From an uncultured Lachnospiraceae bacterium (GTDB taxonomy: Bacteria; Bacillota; Clostridia; Lachnospirales; Lachnospiraceae), in the NCBI GenBank assembly GCA_910583615.1, contig CAJTXP010000007.1:62001-126000 (forward strand): 64,000 nucleotides of DNA, read 5' to 3'. Positions 1 to 8,677 of the stretch are shown here, in pieces. The translations under genes were made by a program, and so were the position numbers. The notes beneath the pieces were generated by a model, which saw only the letters and a list, made by a program, of their open reading frames with translations, was not told the DNA's origin and did no database searches. The stretch's first letter is position 1. Each line of letters begins with the position of its first letter.

Positions 1-1269
1 GTGCATCAGCATTTTATGCTGATCCAGCCTTTTACTGTTGCGGATAACATTATTCTGGGCGTGGAGCCGGTCAAAGGCCTGATGATCGATCATAAGACCG
101 CAAGGGAAAAGGTGGTGGAGCTTTCAGAACGCTATGGAATGAAGGTGGATCCGGATGCGAAGGTGGAGGACATCTCAGTTGGCATGCAGCAGAGAGTGGA
201 GATCCTGAAGGTACTCTACCGGGGAGCGGATACCCTGATTCTGGACGAGCCCACCGCCTCTCTGACTCCGCAGGAAATTGAGGGTCTGATGGAGATCATT
301 GAGAACCTGACGGCGGACGGCAAGAGCGTGATCCTGATTACGCATAAGCTGAAGGAGATTACGGCCTGTGCAGACAGCTGTACCATTATCCGTCAGGGAA
401 AATACATCCGGACGGTAAAGGTGGACGAAGTCAATGAAAATGATCTGGCTGCCATGATGGTGGGCCGGGATGTGAACTTCAAGGTGGAGAAAAAAGATAT
501 GACGCCTGGAGAAGTGGTGCTGGACGTAAAAAACATCCATGCAAAAGACTATCGGGACGTGGAGATCTTAAGAGGGCTGAATCTTAAGGTGCGAAGAGGC
601 GAGATCGTAGGCCTGGCAGGCGTGGACGGCAACGGACAGACGGAACTGGTGGAAGTTCTCACCGGGCTTCGGAAGGCGGAAAGCGGTGAAGTAACGCTTC
701 TTGGGAAGGATGTATTCAACAAATCCCCGAAGGAAACTTTTGAGAGCGGCATCTCCAGCATTCCGGCGGACCGGCAGAAGCATGGACTGATTCTGGATTT
801 TTCCAATGAGGATAATCTGATTCTTCAGCATTTTGAAGAGGAACCCTACTCTACAAAAGGAATTTTAAACCGGAAAGCCATTCGGGAGCATGCCACGGAA
901 CTGACAGAAAAGTTTGATGTAAGGCCCAGAGGGAGTGAAGGGGCGCCTGCAGGAACCCTGTCCGGAGGCAATCAGCAGAAGGTCATTATCGCCAGAGAAG
1001 TCACCAATGACAAGGAGCTTCTGATCGCAGTGAATCCCACCAGAGGGCTGGACGTAGGGGCGATCGAATTTGTGCATAAATATCTGGTGGAGCAGAGGAA
1101 CCGGAACCGGGCCGTCCTTCTTGTGTCTTTCGAACTGGATGAGATTATGAGCCTGTCAGACCGCATCGAGGTTATCTTTGACGGACGGATCACCGGCAGC
1201 GTGTCCGGAAAAGATGCGGACGAAAAAGAGCTTGGCTTTATGATGGCAGGAGGTAAAAAACATGAATAG
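1..1269 (+). CDS. nupO: Nucleoside ABC transporter ATPase, copy 1 (5' end cut off)
   Basis: This is the C-terminal 422 residues of a double-ABC ATPase that would power nucleoside import. Visible motifs are the first-domain signature ISVGMQQR, the Walker B LILDEP, and a complete second ABC domain with the degenerate Walker A GVDGNGQT and signature LSGGNQQK. Alignment with the full paralog at 10712-12256 shows that about 92 residues, including the first Walker A, lie before the window. The first codon here is an internal GTG (Val), not a start. The stop overlaps the next permease start by 8 bases, so the genes are translationally coupled. The family is the BMP-associated YufO/NupO type, known for guanosine or general nucleoside import in Firmicutes; substrate here is inferred from family and neighbours. 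Confidence 0.93.
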   Translation: MHQHFMLIQPFTVADNIILGVEPVKGLMIDHKTAREKVVELSERYGMKVDPDAKVEDISVGMQQRVEILKVLYRGADTLILDEPTASLTPQEIEGLMEIIENLTADGKSVILITHKLKEITACADSCTIIRQGKYIRTVKVDEVNENDLAAMMVGRDVNFKVEKKDMTPGEVVLDVKNIHAKDYRDVEILRGLNLKVRRGEIVGLAGVDGNGQTELVEVLTGLRKAESGEVTLLGKDVFNKSPKETFESGISSIPADRQKHGLILDFSNEDNLILQHFEEEPYSTKGILNRKAIREHATELTEKFDVRPRGSEGAPAGTLSGGNQQKVIIAREVTNDKELLIAVNPTRGLDVGAIEFVHKYLVEQRNRNRAVLLVSFELDEIMSLSDRIEVIFDGRITGSVSGKDADEKELGFMMAGGKKHE

Positions 1270-2329
1270 GAAAAAGAGTATTCTGGAAAGCAATGTATTC
1301 TATACTCTGGTGGCTGTCGCGGCAGGCTTTGTGATCGGCGCTGTCTTCCTGGTGATTGCAGGGATCAGCCCGGCGACGGCTTACGGGAAGCTTTTGAGCA
1401 GTGTGTTCGGAAAACCAAAATATCTGGTATGGACGCTGATTTATGCAAGTCCTCTGATCTTCACCGGCTTAAGCGTGGCATTTTCCTTCCGGACCGGAGT
1501 GTTCAACATCGGTGCGGAAGGCCAGTTCGTAGTAGGGGCCCTGGCCGCCTGTGTGCTGGGAATCATGCTGAAGCTTCCGCCGGTGCTGCATGCCCTGGTG
1601 TGTGTTCTTGCAGCGGCAGCGGCCGGTGCGGTATGGTCTCTGATTGTAGGCGTTCTGAAGGTGAAAAGAGGAATTCATGAAGTCCTGTCCTTTATCATGT
1701 TCAACTGGATCGCTTTCTATCTGTCCAACTATGTGGTAAATCTGGAAGCAATCCACAAGGAAGGCGGCGGAGAGGCTACCAAAGACGTACTGGAATCCGC
1801 AAGAATTTTATTTCCGGAAGGACTGCGCAACGCATTGGACTGCAATGCAGCCAACTGGGGTATCGTGCTGGCGGTGCTGGCGGCCGTCCTTATTTATGTG
1901 ATCATCGAAAAGACAACGCTGGGATATAAGCTGAAAGCAGTAGGTTTCAACAGCAACGGAGCGCTGTATGCCGGGATCAATGCAGACGGCTCCGTGCTGA
2001 CTGCCCTTGGAATCTCCGGAGCGCTGGCAGGCCTTGGAGGAGCTGTGCAGATTCTGGGCATGTCCGGACGCCTCAGCCAGTTTGCAGGCCAGGAAGGCTT
2101 TGGATTTGAAGGAATCACAGTGGCGCTGATCGGATCTTCCAGTCCTGTCGGCTGTATCTTTTCCGGACTTTTTTACGGAGCCATGAAATACGGAGGTTCC
2201 AAACTGAGCATTGTGAAAGCGCCGTCAGAGGTGGTGGACATCATCATGGGATGTGTGATCCTGTTTATCGCTGTCTCGCAGGTGTTCCGAATTCTGTTCG
2301 CGAAATTCCACAAAAAGAAGGAGGTATAA
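1262..2329 (+). CDS. nupP: Nucleoside ABC transporter permease, copy 1
   Basis: A 355-residue multi-spanning membrane protein of the branched-chain/ribose-type permease family (YufP/NupP). It has many hydrophobic segments and the family signature around VFNIGAEGQFVVGAL near residues 82-96. It starts inside the end of the ATPase gene (ATGA-type overlap) with an AGGAGG site just upstream. It pairs with the following permease to form the membrane channel for a nucleoside. The copy at 12249-13316 has the same length and differs at only a small number of residues. Confidence 0.93.
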   Translation: MNRKKSILESNVFYTLVAVAAGFVIGAVFLVIAGISPATAYGKLLSSVFGKPKYLVWTLIYASPLIFTGLSVAFSFRTGVFNIGAEGQFVVGALAACVLGIMLKLPPVLHALVCVLAAAAAGAVWSLIVGVLKVKRGIHEVLSFIMFNWIAFYLSNYVVNLEAIHKEGGGEATKDVLESARILFPEGLRNALDCNAANWGIVLAVLAAVLIYVIIEKTTLGYKLKAVGFNSNGALYAGINADGSVLTALGISGALAGLGGAVQILGMSGRLSQFAGQEGFGFEGITVALIGSSSPVGCIFSGLFYGAMKYGGSKLSIVKAPSEVVDIIMGCVILFIAVSQVFRILFAKFHKKKEV

Positions 2330-2333
2330 CGAA

Positions 2334-3269
2334 ATGGATGTCATAATCAAAAATCTGGGACTTCTCATCAATGCGACGCTGATTGCGACTCCGCCCCTTC
2401 TGCTGGCGGCGCTGGGATCCTGTTTTTCGGAGCGAAGCGGCGTGGTTAATATCGGGATTGAAGGGATGATGACCATTGGAGCCTTTACGGGCGCAGTCAT
2501 GGGGCTGACGACCGGGAACGGCTGGCTCGCCTTCCTGTGTGCAGGGCTGGCCGGTGCTCTGTTCGGAGCGATCCATGCTGTGGCATGTATTTCTTTCCAT
2601 GCTGACCAGACCATCGCAGGAACTGCCATCAATTTTCTGGGGCCGGGTCTTGCAGTATTCCTGTGCAAGGCCATGTACAACAATTCCTCGGATACTCCGG
2701 CCATGGATCCGGGCAGCAAGCTTCCCAAGCTGTTTGAAGGCGTATTTCCGGCAGGTTCTTTCTGGAGTAATGTGCTGAATGTGTATGCGGTGGCATATCT
2801 GGTGTTTCTTCTGGCGTTTGTATGCTGGTTCGTGTTCTATAAGACGAAATTCGGAGCGCACCTGCGTGCAGTGGGAGAGCATCCGGAAGCATGTGAATCC
2901 CTGGGAATTGATGTCTATCGGGTGCGTTACAGCTGTGTGATCCTGTCGGGATTTCTGGCAGGTCTTGGAGGAGCCTTTGTAACGCTGGCAACTATCAACC
3001 AGTTTCGGCCAAGCGTTATCGTAGGACAGGGATTTATCGCCATTGCGGCAGTGATCTTCGGAAAATTTTCCCCGGAAGGAGCTACAAAGGCATGTCTGCT
3101 GTTCGGTCTGTGCAGCGGAATCAAAACGCTGGCAGGCCAGAGCAATACCGTTTCGCCGAATCTGATCTCCATGATTCCATATATTGTGACGATTCTGGCG
3201 CTGGTGCTGTTTGTGGGAAAGGCGCATACGCCGGCAGCCAACGGAAAGATCTTTGTGCGGTCGAAATAG
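2334..3269 (+). CDS. nupQ: Nucleoside ABC transporter permease, copy 1
   Basis: A 311-residue hydrophobic permease of the YufQ/NupQ type and the second half of the transport channel. The early segment with NIGIEGMMTIGAFTGA is the conserved permease signature. The ATG at 2334 follows AGGAGG in the 4-base gap after nupP. It is the last gene of this transporter copy and is followed by a terminator hairpin. A near-identical paralog lies at 13321-14256. No substrate-binding lipoprotein follows this copy inside the window; the BMP lipoprotein at 8791 may serve both transporters. Confidence 0.92.
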   Translation: MDVIIKNLGLLINATLIATPPLLLAALGSCFSERSGVVNIGIEGMMTIGAFTGAVMGLTTGNGWLAFLCAGLAGALFGAIHAVACISFHADQTIAGTAINFLGPGLAVFLCKAMYNNSSDTPAMDPGSKLPKLFEGVFPAGSFWSNVLNVYAVAYLVFLLAFVCWFVFYKTKFGAHLRAVGEHPEACESLGIDVYRVRYSCVILSGFLAGLGGAFVTLATINQFRPSVIVGQGFIAIAAVIFGKFSPEGATKACLLFGLCSGIKTLAGQSNTVSPNLISMIPYIVTILALVLFVGKAHTPAANGKIFVRSK

Positions 3270-3295
3270 AGCAGAATTTTGCTTTGATTTTACAG

Positions 3296-3329
3296 AAAAA
3301 ACTGCGGTCGGGAATGATGGCAGTTTTTT
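3296..3329 (+). terminator. Intrinsic terminator after the first transporter copy
   Basis: A ten-base perfect stem, AAAAAACTGC at 3296-3305 and GCAGTTTTTT at 3320-3329, with a 14-base loop and the T run inside the 3' arm. It lies 27 bases after the nupQ stop. Confidence 0.8.
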
Positions 3330-3373
3330 CTGGTTTATGGGAGAAAATATGTGCAGAATAAAGGAGGAAAAGG

Positions 3374-3425
3374 GCCATCTGTCCTTTGCAAATTTGTGAA
3401 TATGTGATATAAATTTAATATATTC
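3374..3425 (+). promoter_or_regulatory. Promoter block upstream of yjjI, shared with udp
   Basis: GCCATCTGTCCTTT at 3374-3387 is followed by TGTGATATAAA with TGTGATATA at 3403-3411. The same two blocks occur with identical spacing (29 bases start to start) before udp at 5177-5214. TG-A-TATAAA at 3405-3413 reads as an extended -10 box, with TTGCAA (3386-3391) as a possible -35. The CTGTCC block could bind a regulator such as the Crp/Fnr-type protein encoded at 7955; that link is inference. Confidence 0.6.
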
Positions 3426-3498
3426 TGAAAAGAAGCATGGAAAATAAATAAAACAGCATCGAAAGAACCGATGCCAGGTTATGAACAGGAGGAAGAGT

Positions 3499-5043
3499 AT
3501 GAGAGACATTTCCATGGAACGGGTCAATGAAACAAGAGAGAAAATACTGGAAATCATTGAGAGCCCGGTATTGACCCATGAACAGAAGCTGACCAACCTT
3601 GCCAATCAGGCTGATTCCCTGATGGAGGTGCTGGATCTTCCGGAGGGACTGGATGAACTCCTGAATGCAGATATTGATACGAAATGCATCTGCGATCTTT
3701 CGGAAGGCCATGCACCGGTTCGTCCGCGTTATATTGCGCCGGATTATGCGAAATTTATGAAGGAAGGCTGCAAATTCCTTCAGCTTCCGGCGCCGACGGA
3801 TCTGTATGAGGCGTTGAACAGTCTTCTGATTTTCTATAAGCATGTGCCGAGCGTCACAAACTATCCAGTCTACGTGGGGCAGCTCGACGAGCTTCTGGAG
3901 CCGTTTATCGATACGGTGGACGAAGTCCAGGCGAAAAAGCTTCTTCGGATGTTCATGATCCATATGGACCGCACGATCCTGGATTCTTTTTCTCATGCCA
4001 ATATCGGTCCGAAAGCGACGAAGGCAGGGAGGCTGCTTCTGGAAGTGGAGACGGAGCTGGAGCATGCGGTGCCGAATATCACCATGAAATATGAAGAAGG
4101 GGTGACAGATGATGAGTTCGCTCTGAAAGCCATTGACTGTGCGCTGCACAGTGCAAAGCCCAGTTTTGCCAATCATTCCATGTTCCGCAGCGAGCTGACA
4201 GAGAACTATGTGATTGCCAGCTGTTACAACGGACTGCCGTATGGCGGCGGAAGTTATACGCTGTGCCGGCTGATTCTTGGAAATATTGCAAAAAGAGCGA
4301 AGAATATTCAGGATTTTAAGGATCGGGAACTTCCGTATGTTCTTGATATTATGGCGCGTTACATGGATGCCAGAGTACGGTTTGAAGTAGAGGAGAGCGG
4401 ATTTTTTGAAAACCATTTTCTGGTGAAGGAAGGATTCGTGCACAGAGACCGCTTTACTGCCATGTTCGGCATGGTAGGTCTGGCAGAGTGCGTGAATCTT
4501 CTGCTGGAAAAAGAAGGAAAGTCCGGCCGTTTCGGTCATGACAGCGCTGCCAATGATCTGGGCGTGGAGATTATGGAGATCATCAATCACTTTAATGAGC
4601 ATCATGAGGCTCCGTATTGTGAAGTGACCGGAGGCCATTATCTGCTGCATGCTCAGGTTGGCCTTGCGGAAGACGAGCATGTAACGCCGGGAACCAGGAT
4701 CCCCATCGGTGAGGAACCGAAGGAACTGATCGATCAGCTGAAAGTGCTGAACAGGTTCCACAAGTATTTTCCGTCCGGAACCGGGGATATCTTCCCCATT
4801 GACATGACGGTGCACAAGAATCCGGAGTTTGTGCTGGATATCATCAAGGGATCTTTCCGGCAGGATCTGAGATACCTGTCGTTCTACTCCAGCGACAGTG
4901 ACGTGATCCGCGTGACCGGCTATCTGGTGAAACGTTCAGAGATGGAAAAGCTGGACAGCGGTCTTGCCGTGCTTCAGAATACGACGGGACTGGGACTGGG
5001 AGCTTCCAAAAACGGGCATATTCTGGAACGGAAGATCCGCTGA
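3499..5043 (+). CDS. yjjI: YjjI-family glycyl-radical enzyme
   Basis: A 514-residue glycyl-radical enzyme of the YjjI family. The C-terminal radical loop RVTGY lies at about 471-475, with Gly474 as the expected radical site. The probable thiyl Cys is Cys242 in ASCYNGLPYGGG. It must be activated by a radical-SAM activase, and the YjjW gene lies at 9858. An upstream in-frame ATG exists at 3481, but AGGAGG at 3487-3492 sits correctly for the ATG at 3499, which I take as the start. The reaction of YjjI is not established. In E. coli, yjjI-yjjW adjoin the deo genes, and here the gene sits among nucleoside phosphorylase genes and no deoC is visible, so a role in (deoxy)ribose or nucleoside breakdown is inferred. 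Short for a glycyl-radical enzyme (others are usually 750-850 residues). Confidence 0.88.
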   Translation: MRDISMERVNETREKILEIIESPVLTHEQKLTNLANQADSLMEVLDLPEGLDELLNADIDTKCICDLSEGHAPVRPRYIAPDYAKFMKEGCKFLQLPAPTDLYEALNSLLIFYKHVPSVTNYPVYVGQLDELLEPFIDTVDEVQAKKLLRMFMIHMDRTILDSFSHANIGPKATKAGRLLLEVETELEHAVPNITMKYEEGVTDDEFALKAIDCALHSAKPSFANHSMFRSELTENYVIASCYNGLPYGGGSYTLCRLILGNIAKRAKNIQDFKDRELPYVLDIMARYMDARVRFEVEESGFFENHFLVKEGFVHRDRFTAMFGMVGLAECVNLLLEKEGKSGRFGHDSAANDLGVEIMEIINHFNEHHEAPYCEVTGGHYLLHAQVGLAEDEHVTPGTRIPIGEEPKELIDQLKVLNRFHKYFPSGTGDIFPIDMTVHKNPEFVLDIIKGSFRQDLRYLSFYSSDSDVIRVTGYLVKRSEMEKLDSGLAVLQNTTGLGLGASKNGHILERKIR

Positions 5044-5078
5044 TCAGAAAAATCTGCCGTTAGATAACCTGACAATAG

Positions 5079-5130
5079 AAAAAACCGCTGCAGATGGTGA
5101 TGGTATGATACCTGTCTGCAGCGGTTTTTT
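5079..5130 (+). terminator. Intrinsic terminator after yjjI
   Basis: A perfect 16-base stem (AAAAAACCGCTGCAGA at 5079-5094, complement at 5115-5130) ends in six T. It separates yjjI from the udp operon, so yjjI is probably a single-gene transcript. Confidence 0.88.
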
Positions 5131-5176
5131 ATGTAAAATGCTCAGAAAACAGATAGATAAAAAATATAATAAAAGT

Positions 5177-5266
5177 GCCAGCTGTCCTTTTATTTACGGT
5201 TAATTTGTGATATATATAGTGTTATAAGGGAACAAAAACAGGCAAAATAACGAATGAAAAAGGACA
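5177..5266 (+). promoter_or_regulatory. Promoter and inverted repeat upstream of udp
   Basis: GCCAGCTGTCCTTT (5177-5190) and TGTGATATATA (from 5206) match the block before yjjI at identical spacing; TG-A-TATATA is an extended -10-like box. Here the TGTCCTTTT half is also mirrored by AAAAAGGACA at 5257-5266 downstream of the promoter. That gives an operator-like inverted repeat around the likely transcription start. The yjjI copy lacks an obvious second half. Confidence 0.55.
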
Positions 5267-5299
5267 TGAGACTTGTTTTGCAGAGAATGGAGGACAGCA

Positions 5300-6082
5300 A
5301 TGAATTATTCAGAAGACGCGGGCAGACAATATCATATTCAGGTGGGAGAGGGCGATGTGGGAAAATATGTGATTCTGCCCGGAGATCCCAAGCGGTGTGC
5401 GAAGATTGCGAAATATTTTGATGATGCAGAACTCATGGCGGACAGCCGGGAATATGTAACGTACACCGGATATCTGGACGGTACAAAGGTCAGTGTTACT
5501 TCTACCGGAATCGGAGGACCCTCGGCGTCCATCGCCATGGAAGAGCTGGTGAAAGCGGGAGCGGATACATTTATCCGTGTTGGAACCTGCGGCGGGATGC
5601 AGCTGGATGTGAAGAGCGGAGACATCGTCATTGCCACCGGGGCGATCCGCATGGAAGGCACCAGTAAAGAGTACGCGCCCATTGAATTCCCTGCTGTAGC
5701 GGACATTGGAGTGGTCAATGCATTGACTGCATCGGCGGAAGAGATGGGAAAAGCATATCATGCGGGAATAGTGCAGTGTAAAGACGCTTTTTACGGACAG
5801 CATGCTCCTGAGGCTATGCCGGTAAGCTATGAGCTTTTGAATAAGTGGGAAGCATGGAAGCGCTTGGGATGCCTGGCATCCGAGATGGAATCAGCAGCAT
5901 TGTTTGTTGTGGCGAGCACGCTGCACGTGCGTGTGGGTTCGGCGTTTCTGGTAGTGGCCAATCAGGAACGGGAGCGGGAAGGGCTTGACAATCCGGTGGT
6001 GCATGATACGGATATGGCGATCCGGGTGGCTGTGGAAGCGCTTCGAAAACTCATAAAGAAAGACCGGCAGGGAGGGAAATAA
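5300..6082 (+). CDS. udp: Uridine phosphorylase
   Basis: A 260-residue nucleoside phosphorylase of the NP-I family that splits uridine (possibly deoxyuridine) with phosphate into uracil and (deoxy)ribose 1-phosphate in the cytoplasm. Family features are GDP at 28-30, RVGTCGG starting at Arg93, and EMES at 195-198 for ribose binding. The ATG at 5300 follows GGAGG; an earlier in-frame codon at 5273 lacks such a site. The stop overlaps the cdd start (TAATG), so udp and cdd are coupled. Its product feeds phosphopentomutase (6739). Confidence 0.92.
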   Translation: MNYSEDAGRQYHIQVGEGDVGKYVILPGDPKRCAKIAKYFDDAELMADSREYVTYTGYLDGTKVSVTSTGIGGPSASIAMEELVKAGADTFIRVGTCGGMQLDVKSGDIVIATGAIRMEGTSKEYAPIEFPAVADIGVVNALTASAEEMGKAYHAGIVQCKDAFYGQHAPEAMPVSYELLNKWEAWKRLGCLASEMESAALFVVASTLHVRVGSAFLVVANQEREREGLDNPVVHDTDMAIRVAVEALRKLIKKDRQGGK

Positions 6083-6513
6083 TGGATAAAAAACAGATAC
6101 AGGAGCTGATCCGTACAGCCGTGGAACAGCTTGCCTATGCTTATGTTCCATATTCTCATTTTCGTGTGGGGGCAGCGCTGCTGGCAAAGAACGGAACCGT
6201 TTACAGAGGATGCAATATTGAGAATGCGGCTTATACGCCGTCCAACTGTGCAGAACGAACGGCATTTTTCAAGGCGGTCAGTGAAGGCGTCAAAGAATTT
6301 TCCGCCATCTGCGTGGTAGGCGGCAGGAATGGAGAAGTGACGGAGTATACGCCTCCCTGCGGTGTGTGCCGCCAGGTCATGATGGAATTCTGCGATCCGG
6401 AGGAATTTGAGATCGTCCTTGCAACAGACACAGAGCATTATCAGGTGTTTCGGTTAAAAGAACTTCTGCCCATGGGCTTTGGACCGGGCAATCTGGCAGA
6501 GACGCAGAACTGA
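6082..6513 (+). CDS. cdd: Cytidine deaminase
   Basis: A 143-residue homotetrameric-type cytidine deaminase that converts (deoxy)cytidine to (deoxy)uridine, the substrate of the preceding phosphorylase. The zinc site is visible as C56-A-E58 and PCGVC at 92-96 (zinc ligands Cys56, Cys93, Cys96; catalytic Glu58). The start overlaps the udp stop by one base. The gene is followed by two tandem palindromic units before deoB. Confidence 0.95.
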   Translation: MDKKQIQELIRTAVEQLAYAYVPYSHFRVGAALLAKNGTVYRGCNIENAAYTPSNCAERTAFFKAVSEGVKEFSAICVVGGRNGEVTEYTPPCGVCRQVMMEFCDPEEFEIVLATDTEHYQVFRLKELLPMGFGPGNLAETQN

Positions 6514-6520
6514 AAAAACG

Positions 6521-6720
6521 GCGAACCGTGCATGGCATGCAGAGCTGTTTTCAGAAGCGAAGGCGGAGGAAAACGGCTCTGGGCAGAAAAATGCCGTGAG
6601 CGGTTCGCGGGACTTGAAAAACAGCGAACCGTGCATGGCATGCAGAGCTGTTTTCAGAAGCGAAGGCGGAGGAAAACGGCTCTGGGCAGAAAAATGCCGT
6701 GAGCGGTTCGCGGGACTTGA
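6521..6720. repeat. Two tandem 97-bp palindromic units (103-bp period)
   Basis: Unit 1 is 6521-6617 and unit 2 is 6624-6720, identical over 97 bases. Each unit is an imperfect long hairpin: GCGAACCG/CGGTTCGC at the outer ends (6521-6528 with 6601-6608), then GGCAT/ATGCC, then CAGAGC.GTTTTC with GAAAAC.GCTCTG. They fill the cdd-deoB gap right up to the deoB ribosome binding site. TTCGCGGGAC is shared with the repeat at 16.7 kb. Open frames across it are a by-product of the repeat. Confidence 0.9.
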
Positions 6721-6738
6721 ATAAGGAGATGAACAAAA

Positions 6739-7929
6739 ATGCAGAAATATAATCGTGTATTTGTCATTGTCATGGATTCCCTTGGCGTAGGAGAGATGAA
6801 AGATTCGGCAATGTACGGGGATGTGGGCGTGAATACGATGGAACATATCTCCCAGTCGGTGGAAGCATTTGATATTCCGAATCTTCAGAGGCTGGGAATG
6901 GCGAATCTGTGCCGTCTGAAACAGGTGGCTCCGGCAGAACGTCCTCTTGCCTACTATACGAAGCTGAATGAAAAAAGCTGCAGCAAGGATACGATGACGG
7001 GGCATTGGGAAATGATGGGGCTGGAAGGAAAGCAGCCTTTCCGGACTTTTACGGATACCGGATTCCCGCCGGAGCTGATCCGGGAACTGGAGGAGCGGAC
7101 CGGACATAAAGTGATCGGTAATAAGAGCGCCAGCGGGACCGAGATTCTGGAAGAGCTTGCAGAAGAAGAGATTGCCACAGGACATATGATCGTCTATACG
7201 TCCGCAGACTCCGTGCTTCAGATTTGTGGAAACGAAGAGACCTTCGGACTGGAGGAGCTTTACCGCTGCTGTGAGATTGCAAGAGATATTACCATGAAGG
7301 ACGAGTGGAAAGTAGGAAGAATCATCGCAAGGCCCTATGTGGGAAAGAAGCGGGGTGAGTTCAAACGAACCAGCAACCGTCATGACTACGCTCTGAAGCC
7401 TTTTGGAAAAACTGCGCTGGATGCATTGAAAGAGGCTGGTGTGGATGTGATTTCCATCGGCAAGATCAAAGATATTTTTGACGGAGAAGGCATCACCCGG
7501 GCGCTGAAATCCAAAAGCTCGGTTCATGGAATGGAACAGACCGTCGAAGTTGCGAAGGAAGAATTTCACGGACTGTGCTTTGTGAATCTGGTAGATTTTG
7601 ACGCTTTGTGGGGCCATCGGAGAAATCCGGAAGGATATGCTCGTGAGATCGAAAAATTCGATCAGAATCTGGGCGTACTGATGGACCTTCTGAAGGAAGA
7701 TGATCTGCTGATGATTACGGCAGATCACGGCAATGATCCGACTTATACAGGAACAGACCATACAAGGGAAAAAGTACCGTTTCTTGCCTGGTCCCCGTCC
7801 ATGCAGGGATACGGAGAACTTCCGGAAGCGGACACCTTTGCGGTGGTGGGCGCTACAGCGGCAGATAATTTCGGAGTCTCCATGCCGGAAGGAACCATTG
7901 GGACTTCTCTTTTGAACAGGCTTGTATAA
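6739..7929 (+). CDS. deoB: Phosphopentomutase
   Basis: A 396-residue alkaline-phosphatase-superfamily mutase that converts (deoxy)ribose 1-phosphate to the 5-phosphate. The N-terminal FVIVMDSLGVGE carries the first metal ligand, and DHGNDPTYTGTDHTRE near residues 330-345 carries the second metal cluster, both as in DeoB. AAGGAG precedes the ATG. It follows udp-cdd across the tandem repeat and links nucleoside cleavage to the pentose-phosphate pool. Confidence 0.95.
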   Translation: MQKYNRVFVIVMDSLGVGEMKDSAMYGDVGVNTMEHISQSVEAFDIPNLQRLGMANLCRLKQVAPAERPLAYYTKLNEKSCSKDTMTGHWEMMGLEGKQPFRTFTDTGFPPELIRELEERTGHKVIGNKSASGTEILEELAEEEIATGHMIVYTSADSVLQICGNEETFGLEELYRCCEIARDITMKDEWKVGRIIARPYVGKKRGEFKRTSNRHDYALKPFGKTALDALKEAGVDVISIGKIKDIFDGEGITRALKSKSSVHGMEQTVEVAKEEFHGLCFVNLVDFDALWGHRRNPEGYAREIEKFDQNLGVLMDLLKEDDLLMITADHGNDPTYTGTDHTREKVPFLAWSPSMQGYGELPEADTFAVVGATAADNFGVSMPEGTIGTSLLNRLV

Positions 7930-7954
7930 AACCATATTTCGGGGATGAGCAAAG

Positions 7955-8674
7955 ATGAATGAAGCAGTCAGACAGATTCAGAAGCTGGAAAAGCAGAACA
8001 GAATTTATCTGGAAACTTACTTTTCGGGCGCGCCTTTCTGGCTAATGGATGCCTTTCAGGTGATACGCATGCCGAAAAACAGGACCTTTATTACGGAAGG
8101 AGAGCCGGCGGAGGATATTTACATTCTTCTGGAGGGAAATGTAGTAGCAGAAGAGCACAGGGTCAAGGATATGACTTACGGTTTTATCCGCTTCTTTCCC
8201 ATCGAGGTATTTGGGGTCATGGAACTGATGCTGGAGATGGAAGAATACCGGACCACTCTTGTAACGACGGCGGAGAGCGTCTTTTTGAAGACCAGCCGGA
8301 GACAGTTCGGAAAATGGTTTGAGCACGATTTCTGCGCCTACCGTATGGAATGCAAAAAGGTGGGAAGGTATCTTCTGGCGCAGGCCAGGAAAGAACGCCT
8401 GTATGTGCTGCTCCAGGGAGTGGAACGGATCTATCTGGTGCTTTATAAAATGTACCAGTCCTATGAGCGGAACGGAACATGCAGCCTTTATATGAGCCGG
8501 AAAGATTTTACGGAGACGGCCGGCGTGTCGGAGCGGACCGTCACCAGAACCCTGAAGCTGCTGGAAGAGAAAGGGTGTATTACCCGGGAAGGGTGGAAGA
8601 TCCGGATTGATGAACGGCAGTGCGGGAAGATCCGGGAACTTTTAGAGGATAAACTGTACGAATTTGAAGAGTGA
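7955..8674 (+). CDS. Crp/Fnr-family transcriptional regulator
   Basis: A 239-residue protein with an N-terminal cyclic-nucleotide-binding-type beta barrel (about 30-120; FITEGEPAEDIYILLEG is the typical barrel strand-turn pattern) and a C-terminal winged helix with the recognition region around SERTVTRTLKLLEEKG (about 190-210). There is no Cys cluster for a Fe-S centre of the FNR type. It sits inside the nucleoside gene cluster, 25 bases after deoB, and is a plausible local regulator of yjjI, udp and the transporter. Ligand and targets are unknown. Confidence 0.85.
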   Translation: MNEAVRQIQKLEKQNRIYLETYFSGAPFWLMDAFQVIRMPKNRTFITEGEPAEDIYILLEGNVVAEEHRVKDMTYGFIRFFPIEVFGVMELMLEMEEYRTTLVTTAESVFLKTSRRQFGKWFEHDFCAYRMECKKVGRYLLAQARKERLYVLLQGVERIYLVLYKMYQSYERNGTCSLYMSRKDFTETAGVSERTVTRTLKLLEEKGCITREGWKIRIDERQCGKIRELLEDKLYEFEE

Positions 8675-8677
8675 AAT

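Noticed and set aside
2265..3605. Long minus-strand open frame opposite nupQ
   Set aside because: It runs opposite two conserved genes and across a terminator; composition is that of an antisense shadow.
3415..4815. Long minus-strand open frame opposite yjjI
   Set aside because: It is the reverse shadow of a recognised glycyl-radical enzyme gene, with no ribosome site and no domain pattern.
6479..6724. Open frames across the tandem hairpin units
   Set aside because: They exist only because the repeat lacks stops in that frame; the repeated peptide has no family pattern.
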